In this document: piece by piece, positions 1-5,706 of the stretch | Layout of the letters: every line of letters begins with the position of its first letter | Position numbering within the stretch: position 1 is the stretch's first letter | Assembly: GCA_031268395.1 (NCBI GenBank) | Contig: JAIRXI010000088.1 | Span: 1 to 5,825 of the forward strand | Source of the DNA: Tannerella sp. | Lineage (GTDB): Bacteria > Bacteroidota > Bacteroidia > Bacteroidales > Tannerellaceae | Reading direction: 5' to 3' | Length of the DNA: 5,825 nucleotides | Notes under the pieces: generated by a model | The model's database searches: none | What the model saw: only the letters and a program-made list of their open reading frames with translations | What the model was told of the DNA's origin: nothing | Made by a program: the position numbers and the translations under genes

Positions 1-214
1 GTAATACTTTTTTATCTCGCAGCGGGAAATCCCTGATGAGGGATTCTTCATAAAATCCATTACTTGATAATGATATTTGTTCATACTCTCCGGGAACAAT
101 ATTCAATTCATCAAGATAAAGATGCAACTCTTCGCCGACTGTTTTGATGTCTGACAATTCAAAGTAATTTATGACTTTCTTCGGCAATACATACTTGATT
201 AATTCCTCTAACAT
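1..214 (-). CDS. ISAon1 family transposase N-terminal region protein (partial, C-terminus off the left edge)
   Basis: This frame starts at ATG 214-212 and gives 71 residues before the window ends, with no stop. It begins MLEELIKYVLPKKVINYFEL and contains the stretches LHLYLDELNIVP and GFYEESLIRDFPLRDKKVL. I recognise these as characteristic of the short N-terminal ORF of ISAon1-type elements in Bacteroidetes. In those elements a separate downstream ORF carries the DDE catalytic domain, so this protein is thought to supply the DNA-binding part of transposition. The start is supported by a Bacteroidetes-type promoter just upstream (234-264), which leaves a leader of roughly 13 bases. What is visible is intact. 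Whether the catalytic ORF is intact cannot be seen here. Confidence 0.85.
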   Translation of the reverse strand, partial: MLEELIKYVLPKKVINYFELSDIKTVGEELHLYLDELNIVPGEYEQISLSSNGFYEESLIRDFPLRDKKVL

Positions 215-233
215 AACTTCGTGTTTTTGACTG

Positions 234-264
234 CAAAGTTATAGCTTTTTTCATACAGATAAAA
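234..264 (-). promoter_or_regulatory. Bacteroidetes-type promoter for the ISAon1-like ORF
   Basis: On the minus strand, TAACTTTG (234-241) matches the Bacteroidetes -7 consensus TAnnTTTG exactly. Nineteen bases upstream is TTTT (261-264), one base off the -33 box TTTG. Transcription would start near base 227, just ahead of the ATG at 214. This is a pattern match only. Confidence 0.45.
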
Positions 265-317
265 CACAGGGGTTTGCTGGTGATCCGAGCCTGCGGCACC
301 GTGGAAGTGACTAACAA

Positions 318-351
318 AAATCGGTCGAAAGACATAACTTTCGACCGATTT
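318..351 (-). terminator. Strong hairpin terminator for the small membrane protein gene
   Basis: Bases 318-331 (AAATCGGTCGAAAG) and 338-351 form a perfect 14-base-pair stem around a 6-base loop (332-337). Read on the minus strand the stem is followed by TTTTTGTT, the U-tract of an intrinsic terminator. It lies 12 bases past the stop codon at 364. On the plus strand it is followed by only TTT, so it mainly serves minus-strand transcription. It would also keep that transcription from entering the insertion sequence on the left. Confidence 0.85.
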
Positions 352-363
352 CACAACAACATT

Positions 364-540
364 CTACCTTAAAACCCAAAAAACTAAAGTACCTACTAAA
401 ACCAAACCAATCATGCTGACAAACAGTCCGACAAACAAGGACTGAAATTCCTCTTTCAACATTTGAAACGTATCATTCTGCTCAAGCAACTCATTTACTT
501 TATGTTCAAATGATTCCATTCGATTTAAAATTTTGTCCAT
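364..540 (-). CDS. Small membrane-anchored coiled-coil protein, 58 residues, function unknown
   Basis: ATG at 540-538 and TAG at 366-364 give a 58-residue protein, MDKILNRMESFEHKV to LVFWVLR. Residues 1-32 are charged and helical. Hydrophobic positions I4, M8, F11, V15, L18 and F25, with N22 in the core, follow a heptad pattern typical of a short coiled coil. Residues 35-57 (LFVGLFV to WVL) are an unbroken hydrophobic run, long enough for one membrane span, ending in a single Arg. There is no signal peptide, so it should be a tail-anchored inner-membrane protein with the coiled coil in the cytoplasm. The gene has its own promoter (566-596) and a strong terminator (318-351), which argues that it is real. 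The architecture resembles XhlA-like or other coiled-coil/TM small proteins, but I cannot assign a family. Base composition is AT-rich, like the neighbouring insertion sequence. Confidence 0.75.
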   Translation of the reverse strand: MDKILNRMESFEHKVNELLEQNDTFQMLKEEFQSLFVGLFVSMIGLVLVGTLVFWVLR

Positions 541-565
541 CTTCCATCCATTTAAATTTATGTCA

Positions 566-596
566 CAAAAGTATAACGGATAAAGCTGCCGACAAA
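566..596 (-). promoter_or_regulatory. Bacteroidetes-type promoter for the 58-residue protein gene
   Basis: On the minus strand, TTTG (593-596) and TACTTTTG (566-573) match the -33 and -7 consensus (TTTG, TAnnTTTG) with no mismatch, and the spacing of 19 bases is standard. Transcription would start about 20 bases upstream of the ATG at 540. The leader ends GGATGGAAG just before the start codon, a modest purine-rich site. Confidence 0.65.
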
Positions 597-610
597 ATTT
601 TTCAAGTTAA

Positions 611-631
611 ATAATCGAAAAACACGATTAT
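611..631 (-). terminator. Weak AT-rich hairpin downstream of the fucosidase gene
   Basis: ATAATCG (611-617) pairs perfectly with CGATTAT (625-631) around a 7-base loop, 41 bases past the fucosidase stop. On the minus strand it is followed by TTTAACTTG and then an A/T-rich run. The stem is short and AT-rich, so termination here would be weak. It also lies just upstream of the small gene's promoter, so some readthrough from the fucosidase gene is possible. Confidence 0.3.
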
Positions 632-671
632 GAATTGAAATAAATCGAATTTTTCGGTCATAACACTAAAG

Positions 672-3020
672 TCATTGCGCCAAATGGGCATATTTTTCAC
701 CGGCTTTGACGGATATGGTTTTGGTTTTTCCTTGATAGCGGATGTTACACTTCCCTCCATTTTTTGAAAAAATATGGGCGGAAACTAAAACTCCGTTCTC
801 CCATTGGAGGTCAACAATCCAACCGCCGCGGGCGCATAAACCGGTGATTTTGCCGGACTGCCAGTCGGGCGGCAAAGCCGGAAGCAAATGCAATTCCCCG
901 TTATGACTTTGCAACAACATTTCGGCAATGCCCGCCGTACCGCCGAAGTTGCCGTCTATCTGAAACGGCGGATGCGTATCGAACAGATTGTTCAAGGTCG
1001 ATTTGGCAAGCAAGGCCTGCATATGCTCCCCGGCATTTTTTCCGTCCAGCAGGCGGGCATAAAAATTAATCACCCATGCACGACTCCAGCCCGTATGCCC
1101 ACCTCCGTTTGACAGGCGGCGTTCCAGCGTTTTCTTCGCTCCCTCGAACAGGACGGGCGTGGACGGAGTGATCATTGAGCCGGGATGTAATCCGAAAAGA
1201 TGCGAGATGTGCCGGTGTCCCGGTTCAACTTCTTCGTAATCTTCAATCCATTCCTGAATAGTGTTATATCGTTTGCTGATGCGAATGGGCGGGAGTTTTT
1301 TCAGGGTGTTTTCCAATTGTTTCCGGAAAGCGTCATCCTGCTTCAACACTTTCCCAGCCCGAATACAGGCGCGGAACAGCTCGGTGATGATCTCTATATC
1401 AACAGTTGCGCCGTATGAAAACTGAAACGACTGTTCGTTGAGCCGATATGCATTTTCCGGCGAATTGGACGGCGCCGTCACCAGATAGCCGTTCCTGTCC
1501 TTCACCAGAAAGCCGAGTATAAACTCCGCCGCCTCTTTCATGCAGGGATAAGCTTCGTCCCGCAGGTAAGCCACATCGCCCGTATAGAGATAGTGCTCCC
1601 ACTGGTGCAGGACCAGCCAGGAGGAGGCAATCGGAAATGTGCCCCATCCTACGCCGTCGGAGATAGCGGTACGTCCGAAAGGATCGGTCAGGTGATTCAT
1701 TGCCCAGCCTCCGGAATTATACGTTTTTTTCGCCGTGACCCGTCCGGGTTCCCTCAGCGCTTCGATCAGCCGCGAGAAGGGAATCACTGTTTCCGACAGG
1801 TTACAAACCTCCGCCGGCCAGTAATTCATCTGGATATTAATGTTTGTATGAAAATCCGACGACCATGCCGCCTGCATGTCCTTGCACCAGATTCCCTGCA
1901 GGTTGGCGGGAAGCAGACCCGGCGCCCGCGAAGAATTGGCCAGCAGATAGCGTCCATACTGAAAATAAAGCGCAATCAGCGAGAGATCAGTCGCGCCGTC
2001 TTTTAGCCGCTGTAACCGTTCGTCGACAGGAAGACCGCTCGTGTCCTCCGTTCCCAACGTAAAGCTCATCCGGTTCATCAGGCCGCTGTGTTCACGGACG
2101 TGCCGGTCTTTGATGTCTGCATAATTCCGCACATCCAGTTTGTCCAGTATCTTTTTACAGACGGAAGACGGATCAATGCTGCGATCGAAATCCAGTTTGC
2201 TGAAATTATAATCGGTGGCGGCGGTCAGGAAAAAGATGACTTCGTCGGCATTTTCCACAAAAAAGGCATTGTTTACTGCGGTCAGCCGGCCGCCCTTGTT
2301 CATGCCGCGGATGCGCCCGCCAAATTTCATGTGCAGTCCTCCTTCGCTGCTCTCCTGTTTCGGCAAATCCACAATCTGTCCCTTTATTTCCAATTCGTTT
2401 TCCGAAACGGGAAATGCTGTTGCATCCTGCTCTCGAGCATAGGAAAGGCGGAAGGTAAGTTTGTCCGGCCCGCCGGCCGTCAACCGGAGCACAATGGCAT
2501 TGTCCGGCGCTGAGATAAACAGTTCCCGCGTATAGCGCGTCTTTCCCAGTTCGTAGGCGACCGACGCTACTCCCGTTTCGAGGTTCAATTCCCGACGATA
2601 GTTTGCGGCTTCAGGAACGCCGTCGTCAAAGAAATCAATTTTCAATTCACCGAACGACTGGTAGGAACGGATCCGCAGGGGATCGCCGGCCAGGTATTTT
2701 GCGGATAATTCCAGTGCCCGGCTGATATCGCCATTAATCAGGAGTTGCTGAATCTCCGCCAGATACGGAGCCGCTTCGGCATTCGCATCAATTTTACAGC
2801 CCGCCCAAAGACTCTCTTCGTTGAGTTGAATGGTTTCGCTTGCGTAACCTCCATACACCATTGCGCCTAACCGCCCATTCCCGACCGGCAGCGCTTCATG
2901 CCAGTCCTTTGCAGGCTGGCTGTACCATAATACGGATTCCGGTTGATTCGCATACATCCCCGAATGGAACGCGGCAACCAGTATCAAAAGACTCATTTTT
3001 TTCTTGTTTATTACTTTCAT
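672..3020 (-). CDS. Secreted GH95 family alpha-L-fucosidase
   Basis: This 782-residue protein is a full-length GH95 glycoside hydrolase. GH95 enzymes are inverting and typically release terminal alpha-1,2-linked L-fucose from mucin-type, milk or plant glycans. Residues 1-24 are a signal peptide (KKK, hydrophobic core, MYA|NQ) with no lipobox cysteine, so the enzyme should be soluble in the periplasm. The N-terminal beta-sandwich spans about 28-275 ([21 protein letters not shown] is its hallmark start). A linker leads to the (alpha/alpha)6 catalytic barrel at about 310-700, followed by a C-terminal beta domain ([11 protein letters not shown]). Aligning by motif with Bifidobacterium AfcA (from memory), the catalytic set is present: N393 and N395 in [12 protein letters not shown], acid E522 in SNSPEN, and D689 in QIDGNFGG. 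H391 matches the His of fucosidases rather than the Thr reported in the GH95 alpha-L-galactosidase. The start at 3020 is favoured because it gives a proper signal peptide and lies below a good promoter (3070-3100); M9 is a possible alternative. No SusC/SusD gene is adjacent. Confidence 0.93.
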   Translation of the reverse strand: MKVINKKKMSLLILVAAFHSGMYANQPESVLWYSQPAKDWHEALPVGNGRLGAMVYGGYASETIQLNEESLWAGCKIDANAEAAPYLAEIQQLLINGDISRALELSAKYLAGDPLRIRSYQSFGELKIDFFDDGVPEAANYRRELNLETGVASVAYELGKTRYTRELFISAPDNAIVLRLTAGGPDKLTFRLSYAREQDATAFPVSENELEIKGQIVDLPKQESSEGGLHMKFGGRIRGMNKGGRLTAVNNAFFVENADEVIFFLTAATDYNFSKLDFDRSIDPSSVCKKILDKLDVRNYADIKDRHVREHSGLMNRMSFTLGTEDTSGLPVDERLQRLKDGATDLSLIALYFQYGRYLLANSSRAPGLLPANLQGIWCKDMQAAWSSDFHTNINIQMNYWPAEVCNLSETVIPFSRLIEALREPGRVTAKKTYNSGGWAMNHLTDPFGRTAISDGVGWGTFPIASSWLVLHQWEHYLYTGDVAYLRDEAYPCMKEAAEFILGFLVKDRNGYLVTAPSNSPENAYRLNEQSFQFSYGATVDIEIITELFRACIRAGKVLKQDDAFRKQLENTLKKLPPIRISKRYNTIQEWIEDYEEVEPGHRHISHLFGLHPGSMITPSTPVLFEGAKKTLERRLSNGGGHTGWSRAWVINFYARLLDGKNAGEHMQALLAKSTLNNLFDTHPPFQIDGNFGGTAGIAEMLLQSHNGELHLLPALPPDWQSGKITGLCARGGWIVDLQWENGVLVSAHIFSKNGGKCNIRYQGKTKTISVKAGEKYAHLAQ

Positions 3021-3069
3021 TTCTGTATATATTTAATGTGAAAATTTGCAATTCAGCGCAAGTTCGGTA

Positions 3070-3100
3070 CAAATATAATACATTTCAGGATTGGGACAAC
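3070..3100 (-). promoter_or_regulatory. Bacteroidetes-type promoter for the fucosidase gene
   Basis: On the minus strand, TATATTTG (3070-3077) fits TAnnTTTG exactly. GTTG (3097-3100) is a one-mismatch -33 box at the standard 19-base spacing. Transcription would start near 3063, giving a leader of about 43 AT-rich bases before the ATG at 3020. No operator or riboswitch-like structure is evident in that short leader. Confidence 0.6.
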
Positions 3101-3127
3101 CCGGGATTCCAAAATAACACACATTTG

Positions 3128-3265
3128 TTATTTCCAGACAAAGGCATCGCGCGGAAGTCGCCACAGCGAGACAATACCCGTATCCCGGACACCGCCGGTC
3201 GTTTTTATGCTTCCATCCGTTTTGCCCTGCGCGGCACGAATTTGTTCGTGGTCATCATCAAAAAG
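3128..3265 (-). pseudogene. Possible remnant of a coding region in the divergent intergenic space
   Basis: This stretch between the two divergent genes is GC-richer than the promoter sequences around it. On the minus strand one frame reads without stops up to TAA at 3130-3128, with ordinary codon choice, ending GGVRDTGIVSLWRLPRDAFV then WK. No start codon or ribosome site belongs to it: upstream it runs into the promoter and start of the dipeptidase gene. The pattern of a small residue, then a hydrophobic pair, then RLP plus an aromatic cluster loosely recalls the end of the GH2 catalytic domain. That is an impression from memory, not a match. It may be a relic of a gene eroded when the region was rearranged, or chance. 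The plus strand also has an open frame here, ending FVVIIKK at 3268. Confidence 0.2.
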
Positions 3266-3270
3266 TGATC

Positions 3271-3308
3271 TTTCACGTCGCTTCTTTGGAGGAAATTTTG
3301 TTCCTTTG
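3271..3308 (+). promoter_or_regulatory. Candidate promoter for the dipeptidase gene
   Basis: Two overlapping near-matches to the -7 box exist: AAATTTTG (3293-3300) and TTCCTTTG (3301-3308), each one base off TAnnTTTG. The second sits in TTCCTTTGCA, close to the common Bacteroidetes form TACCTTTGCA. For the first, TTTC at 3271-3274 is a one-mismatch -33 box 18 bases away. The second has no good -33 box at normal spacing. The region probably holds the promoter, but the exact element is unresolved. Confidence 0.35.
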
Positions 3309-3317
3309 CAACAGGTA

Positions 3318-3344
3318 ATGACGAAAAAACAGTATTTATTATGA
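3318..3344 (+). other. Eight-codon upstream ORF overlapping the dipeptidase start
   Basis: ATG at 3318 opens MTKKQYLL and stops at TGA 3342-3344, overlapping the dipeptidase ATG (3341-3343) as ATGA. Such overlaps commonly allow a terminating ribosome to restart on the next gene. AGG at 3313-3315 is the only purine-rich site nearby, and it is too close to the ATG to be a good Shine-Dalgarno. It could be a leader peptide controlling dipeptidase translation, or a by-product of the sequence duplication noted here. Expression is unproven. Confidence 0.25.
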
Positions 3345-3360
3345 GAAGAAAAACAGTATT
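3318..3360 (+). repeat. Imperfect tandem duplication of the gene start
   Basis: The 12-base word AAAAACAGTATT occurs at 3325-3336 and again at 3349-3360, 24 bases apart. Each copy follows an ATG (3318 and 3341) with a similar A/G-rich start, so the first codons of the dipeptidase gene seem to be duplicated just upstream. The unit is about 23-24 bases. Confidence 0.55.
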
Positions 3361-4981
3361 GACAAGTATGACTGTCTATCTGCTGGCAGGGATGGAGGTG
3401 TTTGCCTGCACGAATTTCCTGGTTGGCAGGAATGCGTCGACGGACGGGTCGGTGATGATCAGTTATGCGGCCGACTCGCATACCCTGTACGGGGAATTGT
3501 ATCACTGGCCGGCAGCCGTGTGGCCGAAGGGTGCCATGCTGGACATCAGGGAATGGGACACCGGGAAACTCCTCGGACAGATTGCACAGGTGGAGCGGAC
3601 GTATTCGGTGGTTGGAAACATGAACGAACATCAGGTGGCGATCACCGAAACCACCTTCGGCGGACGTCCGGAACTGGCGGATTCGACCGGCATCATGGAC
3701 TACGGCAGCCTGATTTACGTTGCCCTGCAACGTTCCCGGTCGGCGCGTGAGGCCATCCAGGTGATGACGGATCTGGTGGCGGCGTATGGCTATTACAGCG
3801 GTGGCGAGTCGTTTTCGATCGCCGACAAACAGGAAGCGTGGATCATGGAGATGGTCGGCAAGGGCGCCGGCAGCAGGGGCGCCGTATGGGTGGCCATCCG
3901 CATTCCCGACGACTGCATCGCGGCACATGCCAATCAGGCGCGTATCCGGCAAATCCCGTTCGACGACAGAGAGAATTGCCTTTATGCGCCGGACGTGGTC
4001 TCTTTCGCCCGCGAAAAGGGGTATTTTTCCGGAAAAGATCGGGACTTCAGTTTTGCAGAGACGTACTGCCCGTACGATTTCGGCGGACTGCGGGCATGCG
4101 AGGCGCGCGTGTGGGCATTTTTCCGCAAGTATGACCGTACCATGGACCGGTATGCCGGTTTCGTCAAGGGAGATACGGGCAGCGAACCCATGCCGCTCTA
4201 CATCAGGCCGGAGCGCAAACTGTCCGTGCGGGATGTGCAACGCGGGATGCGCGACCATTTTGAGGGGACGGACCTGGACATGACACAGGATGCCGGCGCG
4301 GGACCATATGGGGTGCCTTACCGCTGGCGGCCGATGCACTTCACTGTCGACGGGCAGGAATACCTGAACGAACGTGCCATCGCCACGCAGCAGACGGGCT
4401 TCGTGATCGTTCCCCAGATGCGGGGCTGGCTGCCGGACGCCTTGGGCGGCATCCTGTGGTTTGGCGTGGACGATGCCGACATGGCCGTCTTCAACCCGGT
4501 ATACGCCTCGTCACTGGACGTACCGGACTGTTACCGCACCGGCAACGGTGATCTGCTCTCGTTCTCGTGGACATCCGCCTTCTGGATCCACAACTGGGTG
4601 GCAAACATGGCCTATCACAAGTACCGTTTCATGATCCGGGACATCCGCAACTTACAGGATGAAATCGAAGGTGGCTACGAAATGCTCCTGCCGGCCATCG
4701 AAAAGGCAGCGATGGAGATGTACGAGCGTAATCCGGACGAAGCCCGGCTTTTCTTGACATGGTTTGGCAGGACGAATGCCGTGCAGGTCACCGAACGCTG
4801 GAAAAAACTGGGCGAGTATCTGCTCGTCAAGTACATGGATGGAAATGTAAAGAAGGAGGAAAACGGCAGATTCGCCCGCAATCCGTACGGACAGCCCGCT
4901 TCGCCCGATTTTCCCGGATATGACGAGGCCTTCTACCGGAGCATCGTGGAGAGCGCCGGCGAACGGCTAAAAGCAAGATAG
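3341..4981 (+). CDS. Exported C69 family dipeptidase (N-terminal nucleophile cysteine peptidase)
   Basis: This 546-residue protein belongs to peptidase family C69 (PepD-like, Ntn-hydrolase fold), whose members split a broad range of dipeptides. The family hallmark is CTNFLVGRNASTDGS at residues 23-37. Cys23 is the expected nucleophile and must become the N-terminal residue. Residues 1-22 (MRRKTVLTSM to EVFA) look like a signal peptide ending exactly before Cys23, so ordinary signal-peptidase cleavage would both export and activate the enzyme. The preceding VFA is a poor lipobox because of Phe at -2, which favours a free cysteine over lipidation. Other conserved-looking stretches are NMNEHQVAITETTFGG (93-108), AWIMEMVG (166-173) and HANQARI (196-202). 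Length and ending are normal for Bacteroidetes members, and I see no frameshift. The ATG at 3341 is chosen because it yields this signal peptide. The barrel protein gene follows 45 bases downstream on the same strand. Confidence 0.9.
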   Translation: MRRKTVLTSMTVYLLAGMEVFACTNFLVGRNASTDGSVMISYAADSHTLYGELYHWPAAVWPKGAMLDIREWDTGKLLGQIAQVERTYSVVGNMNEHQVAITETTFGGRPELADSTGIMDYGSLIYVALQRSRSAREAIQVMTDLVAAYGYYSGGESFSIADKQEAWIMEMVGKGAGSRGAVWVAIRIPDDCIAAHANQARIRQIPFDDRENCLYAPDVVSFAREKGYFSGKDRDFSFAETYCPYDFGGLRACEARVWAFFRKYDRTMDRYAGFVKGDTGSEPMPLYIRPERKLSVRDVQRGMRDHFEGTDLDMTQDAGAGPYGVPYRWRPMHFTVDGQEYLNERAIATQQTGFVIVPQMRGWLPDALGGILWFGVDDADMAVFNPVYASSLDVPDCYRTGNGDLLSFSWTSAFWIHNWVANMAYHKYRFMIRDIRNLQDEIEGGYEMLLPAIEKAAMEMYERNPDEARLFLTWFGRTNAVQVTERWKKLGEYLLVKYMDGNVKKEENGRFARNPYGQPASPDFPGYDEAFYRSIVESAGERLKAR

Positions 4982-5026
4982 CAAGTAACGGCTGGAATTT
5001 ATGAAAAACTGAAGATGGAAAGAAGA

Positions 5027-5500
5027 ATGAAAAAGATATTGTTGATGGCAGGTCTGGTGGTACTGTGTGCGGCCAGTGGTCATGCACAGCGCGGACGCGC
5101 GTCGGTGGGCACGAGACTGGGATATGCCGCCGAATGGGAAACGGTCACCGTGGGAGTGGATTACCGCTACAATTTCCTTCAGGATGTCCGGTTGGCCCCT
5201 TCACTGACCTACATGGTGCGAAACAGGAGCATGAGCGCTTGGTATATGGATATGGACTGCCACTATGTGGTGACGGTGTCGGACATGTTTTCCTTTTATC
5301 CGCTCGGCGGCCTGGGCTTTTCGGTTTGGAGGCCGCACCTGTTCGGGACGGATGGCGTCGCACGGTTGGGCCTGAACGTCGGCTTGGGCGGCGATTTGAG
5401 GCTGTCGCCTCAGATTTCGGTGGGCCTGGAGATGAAGTACAATATCACAAGCACATACGATCAGGCGCTGGCGGCCATCAGGGTGGCATACCATTTCTGA
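5027..5500 (+). CDS. Small outer-membrane beta-barrel protein
   Basis: Read from ATG 5027 this is a 157-residue protein. Residues 1-20 (MKKILLMAGLVVLCAASGHA) are a clear signal peptide with cleavage before Q21. Cys14 is not in a lipobox. The mature part has alternating polar and hydrophobic residues and aromatic girdles in about eight strands, for example TVGVDYRYNF (41-50), SVGLEMKYN (131-139) and AIRVAYHF (150-157). The C-terminal Phe is the usual outer-membrane targeting signal. This fits the small OmpA/OmpX-like barrel group (OMP_b-brl type); the specific role is unknown. An in-frame ATG at 5015 would add MERR, but 5027 is preferred: GGAAAGAAG just upstream is a reasonable ribosome site and MKK is a normal signal-peptide start. 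No terminator separates it from the dipeptidase gene 45 bases upstream, so the two may be co-transcribed. Confidence 0.8.
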   Translation: MKKILLMAGLVVLCAASGHAQRGRASVGTRLGYAAEWETVTVGVDYRYNFLQDVRLAPSLTYMVRNRSMSAWYMDMDCHYVVTVSDMFSFYPLGGLGFSVWRPHLFGTDGVARLGLNVGLGGDLRLSPQISVGLEMKYNITSTYDQALAAIRVAYHF

Positions 5501-5519
5501 CAGGATCGGACGGGTGGGG

Positions 5520-5538
5520 ACGGACGGAAACCGACCGT
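5520..5538 (+). terminator. Weak hairpin after the barrel protein gene
   Basis: ACGG (5520-5523) pairs with CCGT (5535-5538) and CGG (5525-5527) with CCG (5531-5533), with one A-A mismatch and an AAA loop, 19 bases after the stop. It is followed by GTATTTC rather than a clean T-run. The position suits termination of the dipeptidase/barrel transcript but the structure is modest. Confidence 0.3.
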
Positions 5539-5553
5539 GTATTTCAAAAGCAT

Positions 5554-5587
5554 GCAGATGACGCGGATTTTGAAGATTTGCGCAGAT
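5554..5587. repeat. Degenerate GCGGATTT/GCGCAGAT intergenic repeat
   Basis: Three related words occur in a row: GCAGATGAC, GCGGATTTTGAAGATTT and GCGCAGAT. Short runs built on variants of GCGCGGATTT/GCGCAGATTT recur between genes in many Bacteroidetes and other genomes. Nothing suggests that this copy is translated. Confidence 0.35.
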
Positions 5588-5650
5588 ATAGAAAAACGGA
5601 AATGTCAGGAATTGGCCTGTTTGGATATACTTCACGCGACATGATTTTGT

Positions 5651-5670
5651 GAGACAGCATCCTCTGTCTT
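5651..5670. other. Short hairpin between the barrel gene and the right-hand insertion sequence
   Basis: AGACAG (5652-5657) pairs with CTGTCT (5664-5669) around a 6-base loop, extended by a G-T pair. There is no T-run on either strand, so a terminator is doubtful. The rest of 5501-5706 shows no gene that I can support. Confidence 0.2.
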
Positions 5671-5706
5671 ATCCTGAAATAGCTTTACAAAATACGAACA
5701 ATAAAA

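Larger units (their letters stand above)
1..291 (-). mobile_element. End of an ISAon1-type insertion sequence (partial)
   Basis: The minus-strand ORF at the left edge is a recognisable ISAon1-type transposase N-terminal protein, so this stretch is the 5' end of that element, which continues off the left edge. The outer boundary is inferred. Read on the minus strand, the sequence beginning GGCTCGGATCACC at base 291 is a plausible terminal repeat, because ISL3-like elements often begin GGCTC. If so, the adjacent bases 292-299 (TGCGGCAC) would be one copy of an 8-base target duplication. The opposite end is outside the window, so neither the inverted repeat nor the duplication can be confirmed. 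The element identity is well supported; the exact end is not. Confidence 0.6.

Noticed and set aside
2088..2513. Plus-strand open frame of 141 codons within the fucosidase gene
   Set aside because: It is antisense to a confidently identified GH95 gene whose codon frame explains the region fully.
3786..4283. Plus-strand frame of 165 codons within the dipeptidase gene
   Set aside because: It is an out-of-frame shadow with Arg/Ser/Pro-rich, low-quality protein sequence inside a well-supported gene.
3128..4339. Long minus-strand open frame of 403 codons opposite the dipeptidase gene
   Set aside because: It is antisense to a clear C69 gene, is rich in Arg, His and Pro as expected of a shadow frame in GC-rich DNA, and shows no recognisable domain. 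Only its last part, in the intergenic region, is kept as a possible remnant.
5065..5652. Plus-strand frame of 195 codons overlapping the barrel protein gene
   Set aside because: It overlaps the barrel gene in another frame, has no signal peptide or family resemblance, and its composition (Gly, Arg, Trp rich) is that of an out-of-frame reading.
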